The position numbers and the translations under genes were made by a program. Shown here piece after piece: positions 9,375-18,233 of a stretch of 64,000 bases of DNA. The stretch spans positions 6,550,001 to 6,614,000 of the forward strand of contig NZ_CP151099.1 in the NCBI RefSeq assembly GCF_038096175.1, in the 5' to 3' direction. The notes below the pieces were generated by a model. It was not told the DNA's origin, made no database searches, and was given only the letters and a program-made list of their open reading frames with translations. Within the stretch, counting starts at the first letter, position 1. Each line of letters begins with the position of its first letter. This DNA comes from Nostoc sp. UHCC 0302. GTDB lineage: Bacteria > Cyanobacteriota > Cyanobacteriia > Cyanobacteriales > Nostocaceae.

Positions 9375-9521
9375 TTAGGAGAAAGTCAGATCATCTTTAG
9401 GAGTAGATAAGGGAAAATCCTTATCTGTAAATAGGCCAAGGCCAAAACCTTGGGTCAGAACTTCGACTTCGCCATAAACAGTCAGTTTGGGCTTTTCATA
9501 GGACTTCTTTTGATTAATCAT
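9375..9521 (-). CDS. Lasso-peptide precursor A2 (48 aa)
   Basis: A second 48-codon precursor, short enough to be missed by length cut-offs. ATG at 9521 follows AAGGAG at ideal spacing. The leader begins MINQKKSYEKPKLTVYG, carries the same YxxPxLxxxG motif and ends LTQ. The core is a 9-residue ring segment GFGLGLFTD (Gly1 to Asp9) and a 15-residue tail KDFPLSTPKDDLTFS. Leader and tail are close to A1, while ring residues 2-8 differ strongly and are more hydrophobic here. It lies 214 bases downstream of the synthetase gene and upstream of A1, same strand. The C-terminal Ser is a likely kinase target. Confidence 0.88.
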   Translation of the reverse strand: MINQKKSYEKPKLTVYGEVEVLTQGFGLGLFTDKDFPLSTPKDDLTFS

Positions 9522-9735
9522 GATTTTTCTCCTTTGCTTTTTGGGGATTTTTGGTTTATTTTCAACCTCGGCTTTATTCAGATGCTGAGGAAGCAGCTGA
9601 GTGTGAAATTACACCCTTCGGGTAATAATCAGACTCGCTGTGCTGTTGGGTGTTCTTTTTTAGGTAACAGCCAACAGGACAATGATCTGACACATCAATA
9701 AAAGTTTTCTAGTATTATCAAAACTTTTGTTGATC

Positions 9736-11712
9736 TCAACTCTTGTTTGCAAGTTCATTAGGTCTATGTGATGCAGCATACTGCAACCATAAAGTTAAAG
9801 AAACAGCGATCCAAATTGTGTGGACATCTTTTGCTCTCGATAAAGATTGTGAACAGATAAACCTTTGATATGTCTGCTTGAGAACATCAACATTTACATA
9901 CTGTGCCATTTCTCCTAAATCATTTAGAATTAACTTGTCCAAGCGCGATCGCTCCAGGGATAACAAACCGTGGACGAGATTTGGAGAAAAATTCGCCTTA
10001 CCTCGACGCCATTGCACTTCCACAGGCAAAATATCAGCCATTGCCCGACGCATCACTATCCGGTTCCACCCCAGATGCAGCTTTTGTTCAGCAGGTAAGG
10101 AGAGACAAAACTCTACCAAACGCTTGTCCCAAAAGGGGTAGCGTTGTTCAAGAGCAAAGGCTGCACAAGTCTTGTCTTGCATCTCAGCCGCAAATGATGT
10201 TAAACCTTGAGTAAGATTGCGATAGTGTCTTTCTCTCTCATCTTGGCCAAAGTTACTCTGAAGTTTTTGCCAAGCCTCATGGCGCTTCTCAAGACCTATA
10301 CGCCCAACAAACTCAGGATTCAATATAGTACTCCAAGCAGGAATCTTTGCAGATTGCTTGTCTTGACGCACCTTGGAATCAGTCAATCTTTGCCAATTCT
10401 CTTGCAATAGTCTCAGGAGTGGGTATTTGGAAATTGTTGGTTTAATTCCATACTGTTTTACATAAGTCCATAGCCATCCCCAGAAATTTACACCGAAAGT
10501 TTTAGCCAGTTCTTTAACTTCTCTAGTCAAAGTGAACCAGCGACCTGCCCGTGCTAGTTCACTTAAATATCCATATCCATCTGATACGACGTTATCGCCA
10601 TCAAAACCGTCGAAAATAATACGAACACCTTGCTTTTGAATAGCCTCATACAAAGCCCAGCCCATAGACCAATTCGGTGCATAAAAGGCTTCATCTTGAT
10701 GCCAAAACATCTTGTCTAAGTTCTTCAACGGACTGAGTTGATCTCCATTGACATAATGCGGCTCAAGTCCACCTTGAGCAATAACTGCATTGATGTAAGG
10801 GCGTTCGTCACATTCCGTTAACTCATCAAAGACCGCCGAAAAGGTATGCAAGCGCTGCCCTCCATTTTCCGCAAGCAGTTTTCGCGCCATACAGGTAATA
10901 GAAGATGAATCTAATCCACCACTCAAATGAGAGCCAATAGGGAAAGCGCTACGCAGACGGCACTCAACTGCTTTAGTAAAAATTTCACGAAACGCTTGGG
11001 CGTATTCTTCATCAGAACCTAAACGCAATTCACGGTTAGGATCAAGAGACCAGTAGCATTGTAATTTTATTCCTTCAGTACTCACAGTCATACTGTAAGC
11101 CGGAGGCAATCGGAAGATATTTTTATAGGAGGTAATCTCTGGCTCATGAAACATTGATACCAGATAGTCACCTATCCTTACTTCATTAACTTGCTGAGGA
11201 ACATCTGGGAGACAAAATATAGCTTTGATCTCGCTGGCAAAAACAAAAGTTTGCTTAGACGAGTAGTAATAAAAGGGTTTAATCCCAAAATGGTCTCTGG
11301 CACAAAACATTATTTGCTTTCGCTGATCCCAAATCGCAAAGGCAAAATCACCAAGTAGATATTCTGGGCATTGCTCACCCCATTTTTCATAAGCAGCCAA
11401 TACTAGCTGGCTATCAGTTATTTTTTCTGCTGGAGAGTCATTCAACTCTAACGCATAGATAAGTTCATCCCGGTTATCTATACGAATATCCGCTGTAATG
11501 ACTAAATTGCTAATGTCATTGATTAAAGGCAACTTCTCCAATAGAGATTCAGGAGTAGTCCATAACATTCGATGACCCAGACCAACAGATTCAGAACACC
11601 AGGCATCTAACCCATCTGGCCCCCTGTGGGCAAGAATATTGACCATATGCGTCAGTTGCTGATGGTCAACCAGTTTGCCATCTAGATTGTAGATGCCGAT
11701 GATACCGCTCAT
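9736..11712 (-). CDS. Lasso-peptide macrolactam synthetase (C protein, asparagine-synthetase-like)
   Basis: A 658-residue protein of the class B asparagine synthetase fold. The N-terminal glutaminase-like domain starts MSGIIGIYN: residue 2 is Ser, not the nucleophilic Cys of true AsnB, so glutamine hydrolysis is unlikely. The C-terminal synthetase domain keeps the ATP pyrophosphatase motif SGGLDSS (264-270). In lasso pathways this enzyme adenylates the ring Asp/Glu side chain (here Asp9 of the core) and joins it to the Gly1 amine after leader removal. The start overlaps the B2 stop by 4 bases (ATGA), indicating translational coupling. Assignment rests on these motifs plus the adjacent B1, B2 and precursor genes. 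Confidence 0.92.
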   Translation of the reverse strand: MSGIIGIYNLDGKLVDHQQLTHMVNILAHRGPDGLDAWCSESVGLGHRMLWTTPESLLEKLPLINDISNLVITADIRIDNRDELIYALELNDSPAEKITDSQLVLAAYEKWGEQCPEYLLGDFAFAIWDQRKQIMFCARDHFGIKPFYYYSSKQTFVFASEIKAIFCLPDVPQQVNEVRIGDYLVSMFHEPEITSYKNIFRLPPAYSMTVSTEGIKLQCYWSLDPNRELRLGSDEEYAQAFREIFTKAVECRLRSAFPIGSHLSGGLDSSSITCMARKLLAENGGQRLHTFSAVFDELTECDERPYINAVIAQGGLEPHYVNGDQLSPLKNLDKMFWHQDEAFYAPNWSMGWALYEAIQKQGVRIIFDGFDGDNVVSDGYGYLSELARAGRWFTLTREVKELAKTFGVNFWGWLWTYVKQYGIKPTISKYPLLRLLQENWQRLTDSKVRQDKQSAKIPAWSTILNPEFVGRIGLEKRHEAWQKLQSNFGQDERERHYRNLTQGLTSFAAEMQDKTCAAFALEQRYPFWDKRLVEFCLSLPAEQKLHLGWNRIVMRRAMADILPVEVQWRRGKANFSPNLVHGLLSLERSRLDKLILNDLGEMAQYVNVDVLKQTYQRFICSQSLSRAKDVHTIWIAVSLTLWLQYAASHRPNELANKS

Positions 11713-12146
11713 ATCTTGTTTCCTGGCAAAGATGGCAGTTGGGTAAAGCGTGGAAGCTCTTTAAGATCACCAATTACAACTTGTCCTTGACTTTCAATCC
11801 ACGCATGAGCTTCTAATTTACCTTCTTGACTTTTGGCAACTCCTATACGCAGTTCTGGAGAATAACCACGGCGAGTCATTAATACTTGGCAAACTAAAGC
11901 ACGAGCCAGACATTTAGCACCACTGGGCATATACCGAGTGCTGACATTAATAGCCCAAATAATTTTACTAATAGGGGCTTGGTCTAGCCTTGGGTTTGGC
12001 TGGCTAATTCTAGCTAAAAGTTGCCGTAAGGTCTGAAATGGTAGCAACCACAATCCTAATTTGACTAATCCCAACAAAATAAAGCTATTTATCAAAAGAT
12101 AACGATCTTTATTAATGAGGCGTAGCAATTTAAGCAATTGCTTCAT
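11709..12146 (-). CDS. Lasso-peptide leader peptidase (B2, transglutaminase-like)
   Basis: A 145-residue protein with a hydrophobic N-terminal segment (about 15-45) and a transglutaminase-like cysteine protease core. The catalytic triad is visible as Cys79 in GAKCLARAL, His114 in EAHAWIE and Asp127 in VVIGD. It cleaves the leader from the precursor after the conserved Thr-x pair, working with B1. The gene starts inside the end of B1 (17-base overlap) and its stop overlaps the start of C, so B1, B2 and C form a tightly coupled operon. Confidence 0.9.
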   Translation of the reverse strand: MKQLLKLLRLINKDRYLLINSFILLGLVKLGLWLLPFQTLRQLLARISQPNPRLDQAPISKIIWAINVSTRYMPSGAKCLARALVCQVLMTRRGYSPELRIGVAKSQEGKLEAHAWIESQGQVVIGDLKELPRFTQLPSLPGNKI

Positions 12147-12432
12147 GTCTTATCTCGATCAGTCCTTTGGTTGCTAAGTCTTCAAGTAACACTAAAATGT
12201 CAGTTTCACAAGCTTGGGGATCAACTTCATACTCTGCCAATAAGGCATCCTTAATTTCTTTTACAGTCTTTGGATCTTGAATCAAATTCCAGATACTAGC
12301 TCCTACTTGATTTAATCCGTAGTAAACTCCTGAGTTGATATCGAGAATAACTGCTTCTCCTTGTAGTTCAGAGAAAATTTGATTCTTATTGACTACTACC
12401 CAAGAATGATCAGTCGATAATTGTACAGGCAT
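12130..12432 (-). CDS. Lasso-peptide leader-binding protein (B1, PqqD-like RRE)
   Basis: A 100-residue PqqD-like RiPP recognition element. The pattern is typical: a beta-rich N-terminus (EAVILDINSGVYYGLN) followed by helices (ASIWNLI, VKEIKDALLAEY) and a C-terminal helix (ETDILVLLEDLATKGLI). It binds the leader YxxPxLxxxG motif and delivers the precursor to B2. It is the first gene of the cluster, so the operon promoter should lie upstream of 12432; I see AT-rich sequence there but no clear -35/-10 pair. Confidence 0.9.
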   Translation of the reverse strand: MPVQLSTDHSWVVVNKNQIFSELQGEAVILDINSGVYYGLNQVGASIWNLIQDPKTVKEIKDALLAEYEVDPQACETDILVLLEDLATKGLIEIRHEAIA

Positions 12433-13147
12433 TTTCAGTGTAATTATTGATGCACTTTTGTTGATTCTTAGGTTAATTTATAACATTTCCTGAACCTTCT
12501 TGCTACACGAGGATCATATCTTTATTCATTGTTTTAAATTTTGCCTAATTTTATAAAGCATCTGTAAAGAAAATAAAATAAAAAACGAGATTTTTGCGAG
12601 AAATTGCTGTTTTTCGATACTTAGGTACTCCTATACTCTATGTATTTATAGAGATATTTAACAGCTATCTAAAGTAAAAAATAAGTAGTGAGTACATAAC
12701 CAATTCGATTTCTTCTATCAACAGATAGACAGCTACTAAGATGTTAGAAATAATTTATACTAACTAATCTCAAGAATATATATTAGTATGTTAAGCAACA
12801 GTAGACTACAACAAATTCAGTATACTAATGTGACAAACAATTAAGTTAATTAAATTTCATTTAGTATAAAATTATAACTAGCTAGCTAATAACAGCTTAT
12901 TAGCTAGCTAGTACTGACAAGTGTATTTTTTGATTTTTCTCAACTGTTAATGTTGATTGTAACTATGCACTCAGTGAACTGTTACAAGCTTCTCTGAACT
13001 CCAAGATGTTTAGCCTAAATTCAACCGAGATACTAACTCAATTAGGTAGGCAATACAAAGTGTTTTAATTAGTAAGATAATTTATAGTTAGCTTAAAACA
13101 AGCTTATAACAGCATTATCAGACTTACTTTAGGATTAAATTTAATAA
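12433..13147. other. AT-rich intergenic region upstream of the lasso operon
   Basis: 715 bases with many stops in all frames and no gene seen. It must hold the lasso operon promoter. The only striking element is the 16-bp perfect hairpin at 12877-12912. The base composition is clearly more AT-rich than flanking genes. Confidence 0.6.
12877..12912. repeat. Perfect 16-bp inverted repeat with 4-base loop
   Basis: The arms at 12877-12892 and 12897-12912 (ACTAGCTAGCTAATAA and its exact complement) are separated by CAGC. The stem is unusually long and perfect for this genome region. A T-rich stretch (12924-12938, plus strand) starts some 12 bases beyond, so it could be an imperfect terminator, a protein-binding palindrome or a miniature repeat. 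Confidence 0.7.
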
Positions 13148-13221
13148 TCGGGATGACTGGATTCGAACCAGCGGCCCCTTCGTCCCGAACGAAGTGCGCT
13201 ACCAAGCTGCGCCACATCCCG
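13148..13221 (-). tRNA. tRNA-Pro (CGG)
   Basis: A 74-base cloverleaf read on the minus strand: acceptor CGGGATG pairing with CATCCCG, discriminator A, anticodon arm CTTCG-TTCGGGA-CGAAG with anticodon CGG, and T arm GCTGG-TTCGAAT-CCAGT. CCA is not encoded. Decodes CCG proline codons. Confidence 0.95.
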
Positions 13222-13371
13222 CCATAAAAATGGCACTTACCGTAAATCCAAAATATCACAACCAGTGCTAAATCACAAAACTGCATTTCAAAACTACATC
13301 TATATATGCCGTCAGTAAGGGCTTTGCTTGCTACGATTAGATTTGTATAACTTTAGTGGTACAAGCGGATT

Positions 13372-14307
13372 GTGACAGTAAAACCAGACTGGTTGCGGGT
13401 AAAAGCGCCTCAGAGGGAGCGCGTTGATAACGTTAAAGAAATTTTGCGGGATTTAGCCCTGAATACGGTTTGCGAGGAAGCGTCATGTCCTAATATTGGT
13501 GAGTGCTTTAACGCTGGTACTGCCACTTTTTTGATTATGGGGCCAGCTTGTACGCGTGCTTGCCCATATTGTGATATTGATTTTGAGAAAAAACCTAAAC
13601 CGCTAGATTCTACAGAACCGACACGACTAGCAGAAGCTGTTCGCCGCATGAAACTTAATCATGTAGTGATCACTTCTGTAAACCGAGATGACTTACCAGA
13701 TGGTGGCGCATCCCAGTTTGTAGAGTGTATTCAAGCAGTTCGTACCATCTCACCTCAAACTACAATTGAGGTGCTAATTCCTGACTTGTGTGGCAATTGG
13801 AATGCTTTAGAGATAATTTTACAAGCTGCACCAGAGGTACTAAACCACAACACGGAAACTGTTTCACGCCTATATCGCCGGGTGCGTCCCCAAGGGAACT
13901 ACGATCGCACACTAGAATTATTAAAACGCGCTCGTGAAATTGCTCCCAGTACATACACTAAATCCGGTATCATGGTTGGACTCGGTGAAACTGATGCAGA
14001 AATCCGCCAAGTCATGCAAGACTTACGTGCAGTTGATTGCGATATTTTAACAATTGGGCAATACCTCCAACCTAGCCAAAAACACTTAAAAGTAGATGAA
14101 TTTGTTCGCCCGGAACAATTTAACGCTTGGAAGGTATTTGGCCAAGAACTAGGATTTTTACAAGTTGTTTCCTCACCTTTGACCAGAAGCTCATATCATG
14201 CTGAACAAGTCAGGGAATTAATGGAACATTACCCCCGCAAATCAATCCTGAGTGACCAAAGTTCAGATCGACAGGAGCCGCCCTTCCAACTTCTTCCTGA
14301 GTTTTAA
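13372..14307 (+). CDS. lipA: Lipoyl synthase
   Basis: Radical SAM enzyme that inserts two sulfurs into octanoyl groups on lipoyl-dependent proteins. The 311-residue product has both cluster motifs: the auxiliary-cluster cysteines in [12 protein letters not shown] (C-x4-C-x5-C) and the SAM-cluster motif CTRACPYC (C-x3-C-x2-C), plus the C-terminal RSSYHAEQ where Ser ligates the auxiliary cluster. The start is a GTG ([13 protein letters not shown]). The stop codon is directly followed by the gpsA start, so the two are likely co-transcribed. Confidence 0.96.
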   Translation: MTVKPDWLRVKAPQRERVDNVKEILRDLALNTVCEEASCPNIGECFNAGTATFLIMGPACTRACPYCDIDFEKKPKPLDSTEPTRLAEAVRRMKLNHVVITSVNRDDLPDGGASQFVECIQAVRTISPQTTIEVLIPDLCGNWNALEIILQAAPEVLNHNTETVSRLYRRVRPQGNYDRTLELLKRAREIAPSTYTKSGIMVGLGETDAEIRQVMQDLRAVDCDILTIGQYLQPSQKHLKVDEFVRPEQFNAWKVFGQELGFLQVVSSPLTRSSYHAEQVRELMEHYPRKSILSDQSSDRQEPPFQLLPEF

Positions 14308-15246
14308 GTGGTCTTAGCAGTGGTGCAAGAAACTACCATAGCAATTCTGGGTGCGGGTGCTTGGGGCATGGCTTTGGCAAATATAGCAGAGGCAAACGGT
14401 CATCAGGTGCGCGTGTGGTCGCGTCGGAGTTCCCAAACGCTGGAAGCAGTGATTAAAGATGCCCAAATAGTCGTATCTGCTATCTCCATGAAAGGTGTGA
14501 CAGATGTTGCCTCTCAAGTACAGTCTGTCCCCCTTTCTCCAGAAACGATTTTTGTCACGGCGACGAAAGGCTTAGACCCGCAAACGAAATGCACTCCCTC
14601 GCAAATTTGGCAAACAGTATTTCCGAACCATGCAGTAGTTGTTCTCTCTGGGCCGAATTTATCTAAAGAAATACAACTAGAATTGCCAGCTGCTTCAGTA
14701 GTAGCCAGTAACGTCCCTACAGCGGCGGAAGTCGTGCAGCTGGTATTTTCTTCTAATCGTTTCCGGGTATATACCAACTCCGATCCTTTGGGAGTGGAAT
14801 TAGGAGGAACACTGAAAAATGTAATTGCGATCGCTGCTGGTGTATGCGATGGTTTGCAATTAGGAACAAATGCTAAAGCAGCTTTAGTCACCCGTGGACT
14901 CACAGAAATGGTTCGCATCGGTAACGTCTGGGGTGCGAAAACGGAAACATTTTACGGTTTGTCTGGTTTAGGGGATTTGCTAGCAACCTGTAATAGTCCC
15001 TTAAGTCGCAATTACCAAGTTGGCTACCAGCTAGCAGGTGGTAAGACACTTACAGAAATTCTCGCAAATTTACAAGGAACTGCTGAGGGAGTGAATACTT
15101 GTCAGGTTTTGCTGCAACGAGCCAAGGAAGAAAATATTGCTGTCCCAATTACTGAGCAAGTCTATTGGTTACTTCAGGGTGAAGTTACACCCCAACAAGC
15201 GCTAGATGAACTTATGCTGCGAGACATCAAGCCAGAATACAACTAA
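14308..15246 (+). CDS. gpsA: Glycerol-3-phosphate dehydrogenase [NAD(P)+]
   Basis: Reduces dihydroxyacetone phosphate to sn-glycerol 3-phosphate for phospholipid and glycolipid synthesis. The 312-residue protein has the N-terminal dinucleotide site GAGAWGMALA, then LSGPNLSKEI, the catalytic-Lys segment GGTLKNVIAIAAG, GTNAKAALVTRG and the YGLSGLGDL signature. Annotated here from the GTG immediately after the lipA stop; two in-frame GTG codons at 14320 and 14323 are alternatives and would shorten it by 4-5 residues. No ribosome binding site is evident, consistent with coupling to lipA. Confidence 0.94.
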   Translation: MVLAVVQETTIAILGAGAWGMALANIAEANGHQVRVWSRRSSQTLEAVIKDAQIVVSAISMKGVTDVASQVQSVPLSPETIFVTATKGLDPQTKCTPSQIWQTVFPNHAVVVLSGPNLSKEIQLELPAASVVASNVPTAAEVVQLVFSSNRFRVYTNSDPLGVELGGTLKNVIAIAAGVCDGLQLGTNAKAALVTRGLTEMVRIGNVWGAKTETFYGLSGLGDLLATCNSPLSRNYQVGYQLAGGKTLTEILANLQGTAEGVNTCQVLLQRAKEENIAVPITEQVYWLLQGEVTPQQALDELMLRDIKPEYN

Positions 15247-15903
15247 ACAATTCAAAATGACCATAAAGTACTGCGGGCATGGCTGCGCTTACCGCGGTAG
15301 TGTGCGCTTTAGCGCTTAGCTTCTCTGAAGTAGCGTCCGACTTCTTTGGAGGCTGAGCTTCTCAGGCTCTGTTCAAACAAAACCTAAGATTAACTAGCAT
15401 TCTGGCTACCGACATCAGTCAGTATGCAACTTAAAATGCTTTGCGCTTACTATATATCTTCTCCATAACCTATTAGCTATTCTTATTACCGAATAATCTC
15501 TAGGGAAAAATTAGTAAATCGTCAGGAAACCACTTCTATAGCCATGTAAATATGACTATGCCGATTATAGACATGATTTTTACTGAAATATGTTTATACT
15601 TTGTTACAAAAGTAACATTAAGAAACTGTCTAGGTTGAAATTTTAACTAAGTAGTTCGGAATTGACAGCCTAGCTGTGGAATTGAATAGCTATTGATTCA
15701 ATCAGAAGCTTAGCAGCCGATTAAGTTCAGTAATACTGTATTCAATAAAACCATCACAAGGTTTTTCACAAAAATATTGTGATGGAATCATTAACCGTGT
15801 TAGATCATCTTGAATCACGGGAACAATAGCAACAGTTGAATAGCTGACCATAATCTTAGCTGACCGTAATCTATTGTTACCTGGAGCCATTGAGACGACC
15901 CTT
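15247..15903. other. Intergenic region upstream of the sigma factor gene
   Basis: No gene is seen in 657 bases. Bases about 15275-15370 are a GC-rich dispersed repeat (arms such as GCGCTTTAGCGC). The remainder is AT-rich and presumably holds the sigma gene promoter. Confidence 0.5.
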
Positions 15904-17154
15904 ATGCCAGCAACATCTTTTTACGCAGATGCCGCCTACAATACCCAAAAGTCCCGCCAGATATTAGACCCGGATCTCACCGTTGATGAAGGTGAGTTAC
16001 CAGTAGATGATCTGCACGAGATGGAGATGGCTTCTGTTGACCCTGTTCACTTTGCTGCTAACACTAACCGTCGCAGTACAGACTTGGTACGTCTATATCT
16101 TCAGGAAATTGGTCGAGTTCGGTTGTTAGGACGAGATGAAGAAGTTTCCGAAGCTCAAAAAGTCCAACGCTATTTGCGGATGCGGATAGTACTTGCTAAT
16201 GCCGCAAAGCAAGAAGATGAAGTGCTTACAGCTTATCTCAAGTTAATTGAAGTTCAGGAGCGCCTAGCTTCCGAACTCGGACATCGCCCGTCTTTGGAAA
16301 GGTGGGCCGCTACTGCTGGCATTATGGTATCGGCTCTCAGACCGACTTTGGCAGATGGCAAACGTCGCTGGGCGGAAATCGCCAAAATAACAGTAGAAGA
16401 GCTAGAGCAAATTCAGTCCCAAGGACTCCAAGCAAAAGAACACATGATTAAGGCTAATCTCCGCCTAGTTGTGTCTGTTGCTAAGAAGTATCAAAATCGT
16501 GGTTTGGAGTTGTTGGATTTAGTTCAAGAAGGCACATTAGGCTTGGAGCGAGCTGTAGAAAAATTTGACCCCACCAAGGGTTATCGCTTTAGTACCTATG
16601 CCTACTGGTGGATTCGTCAAGGTATTACAAGAGCGATCGCAACTTCTAGCCGCACGATCCGCCTGCCTGTTCATATTACAGAAAAGCTGAACAAAATCAA
16701 AAAAGCTCAACGTAAAATTGCTCAAGAAAAAGGTCGTACCCCAACCTTAGAAGACTTGGCAATTGAGCTAGAAATGACACCGACGCAAGTACGTGAAGTT
16801 TTATTACGCGTGCCACGCTCCGTTTCTCTAGAAACCAAGGTAGGAAAAGATAAAGATACTGAATTAGGTGAATTACTCGAAACCGATAGTGTCACCCCAG
16901 AAGAGATGTTAATGCGAGAATCTTTACAAAGAGATTTGCATCATCTTTTGTCAGATTTAACTAGCCGGGAGCGTGATGTAATTCTAATGCGGTTTGGTTT
17001 GGCAGATGGTCATCCTTACTCGTTAGCAGAAATTGGACGCGCTCTCGACTTATCGCGGGAACGAGTCAGGCAGATTGAATCTAAAGCCTTGCAAAAGCTG
17101 CGCCAACCCAAGCGTCGTAACCTCATCCGCGACTATTTAGAGTCTCTTACTTAG
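15904..17154 (+). CDS. sigC: Group 2 RNA polymerase sigma-70 factor (SigC-like)
   Basis: A primary-like, non-essential-type sigma factor of 416 residues from the ATG at 15904 (MPATSFYADAAYN); a TTG at 15874 is possible but less family-like. Region 1.2 (DLVRLYLQEIGRVRLL), region 2 (ANLRLVVSVAKKYQNRGLEL, YRFSTYAYWWIRQGITRAI), region 3 and region 4.2 (YSLAEIGRALDLSRERVRQI) are all present, and a long region 1.1 is absent. The symbol sigC is chosen from the adjacent furA, an arrangement I recall from Anabaena sp. PCC 7120 (all1692-all1691). A strong terminator follows at 17259. Confidence 0.85.
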   Translation: MPATSFYADAAYNTQKSRQILDPDLTVDEGELPVDDLHEMEMASVDPVHFAANTNRRSTDLVRLYLQEIGRVRLLGRDEEVSEAQKVQRYLRMRIVLANAAKQEDEVLTAYLKLIEVQERLASELGHRPSLERWAATAGIMVSALRPTLADGKRRWAEIAKITVEELEQIQSQGLQAKEHMIKANLRLVVSVAKKYQNRGLELLDLVQEGTLGLERAVEKFDPTKGYRFSTYAYWWIRQGITRAIATSSRTIRLPVHITEKLNKIKKAQRKIAQEKGRTPTLEDLAIELEMTPTQVREVLLRVPRSVSLETKVGKDKDTELGELLETDSVTPEEMLMRESLQRDLHHLLSDLTSRERDVILMRFGLADGHPYSLAEIGRALDLSRERVRQIESKALQKLRQPKRRNLIRDYLESLT

Positions 17155-17666
17155 TTGATGGTAAAGACGAGCCAGTGCGGTGAGACTTGTACCCCTACGG
17201 GGAAGCAAGCTGCGCCTTGGTCTCCGACAGGAGAAGCAACTGGCATTCAATGGTCAATAGTCCAAAGTCCAAATTCTGAATTAATTACTTTGGACTTTGG
17301 ACTTTTAACTCTACAAACTGGTTTGCTCTTTAGTTTTAATGTTTCTTAATAGCAGCCTAATTGGTGGTACACCACCCGCCATAAATGAAACAAATACCTT
17401 CTTTCCCTTACACCCTCACGCCTTCACACCCTGGATTTATTGAGACCTTATAGCAAATTATTTGCATTTAGGTGAACTAGAGTTTTACCAGCTTTATCCT
17501 TACTATATATGGAAGGTAGTAATCATTTATTACCTTGTTTTTTATTAAGCTTTAATGAATTATTTTTGAGTATTTAGTAAAGCTTATCAATAAGTAATGA
17601 CTGTTGCAAATTGCTCTGAACATTTGCTATATTCGCAATTAACAAGCTTTGTTGAGAAAATTTAGT
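17155..17666. other. sigC-furA intergenic region
   Basis: Begins with a repeat of the CCTACGGGGAAGCAAG/GTCTCCGACAGGAGAAG type (17190-17240), then the terminator-like inverted repeat at 17259-17306. The rest is AT-rich and should contain the furA promoter; FurA proteins often bind AT-rich boxes in their own promoters, but I cannot assign a box with confidence. An open frame over the repeat (17155-17349) is not considered a gene. Confidence 0.5.
17259..17306 (+). terminator. Terminator-like inverted repeat after sigC
   Basis: Perfect 15-bp arms AGTCCAAAGTCCAAA (17259-17273) and its complement (17289-17303), separated by 15 bases and followed by TTTT. The position 105 bases after the sigC stop suits transcription termination, although repeats of this sequence are also a dispersed family in such genomes. 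Confidence 0.6.
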
Positions 17667-18122
17667 ATGACTGTCTACTCATCTACTTCACTTAAGGCAG
17701 AACTAAACGAGCGAGGCTGGCGTTTAACTCCCCAGCGCGAAACAATTTTACACATTTTTCAAGAACTTCCGCAAGGTGAACATCTCAGTGCGGAGGATCT
17801 TTATCACCGGTTGGAAACTGACGGTGAAGGAATTAGTCTATCAACTATCTATCGGACTTTAAAGTTGATGGCAAGAATGGGAATTTTGCGGGAATTAGAA
17901 CTGGGAGAAGGACATAAGCATTATGAACTCAACCAGCCGTACCCCCATCACCACCACCACTTGATCTGTGTTAGGTGCAACTCAACCATTGAGTTTAAAA
18001 ACGACTCAATTTTAAAAATTGGGGCGAAAACTGCTCAAAAAGAAGGTTTTCACCTGCTTGACTGTCAAATGACAATTCATGCAGTTTGCCCCAAGTGCCA
18101 ACGGGCATTGATGCCCCTCTAG
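17667..18122 (+). CDS. furA: Ferric uptake regulator FurA
   Basis: Iron- and redox-responsive repressor of the Fur family, 151 residues from the ATG at 17667 (MTVYSSTSLKAEL). A winged-helix DNA-binding domain (about 1-85, recognition helix in ISLSTIYRTLKLM) is followed by the metal/dimerisation domain with the His cluster PYPHHHHHLI. The cysteines C101-V-R-C104, C133 and C141-P-K-C144 coincide with those described for Anabaena FurA, where they govern redox and heme interaction. A TTG at 17649 would add six residues and is less likely. The next gene is convergent; in Anabaena its transcript extends antisense over furA. Confidence 0.93.
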   Translation: MTVYSSTSLKAELNERGWRLTPQRETILHIFQELPQGEHLSAEDLYHRLETDGEGISLSTIYRTLKLMARMGILRELELGEGHKHYELNQPYPHHHHHLICVRCNSTIEFKNDSILKIGAKTAQKEGFHLLDCQMTIHAVCPKCQRALMPL

Positions 18123-18233
18123 CACCTGGGTAGCATAACAAAGCGAAATTACTCAATTTAGCAATAATTTGTAATTCGCTATTGTTTGGAGGTAAGCAAT
18201 TGGGAACTCATGTTGACGACACGTAAGCGGATG

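Noticed and set aside
9700-9728. Terminator after the lasso synthetase gene
   Set aside because: The arms AAAAGTTTT/AAAACTTTT pair, but the stem is all weak pairs except one and no T-run follows on the minus strand. A TTGAGA...TAATAC promoter-like pair over the synthetase stop codon is also too weak to report.
13104-13286. 60-codon minus-strand frame
   Set aside because: Covers the tRNA-Pro gene; a translation of the tRNA.
17155-17349. 64-codon open frame directly after sigC
   Set aside because: Starts in the sigC stop region and runs through a dispersed repeat and the terminator-like inverted repeat.
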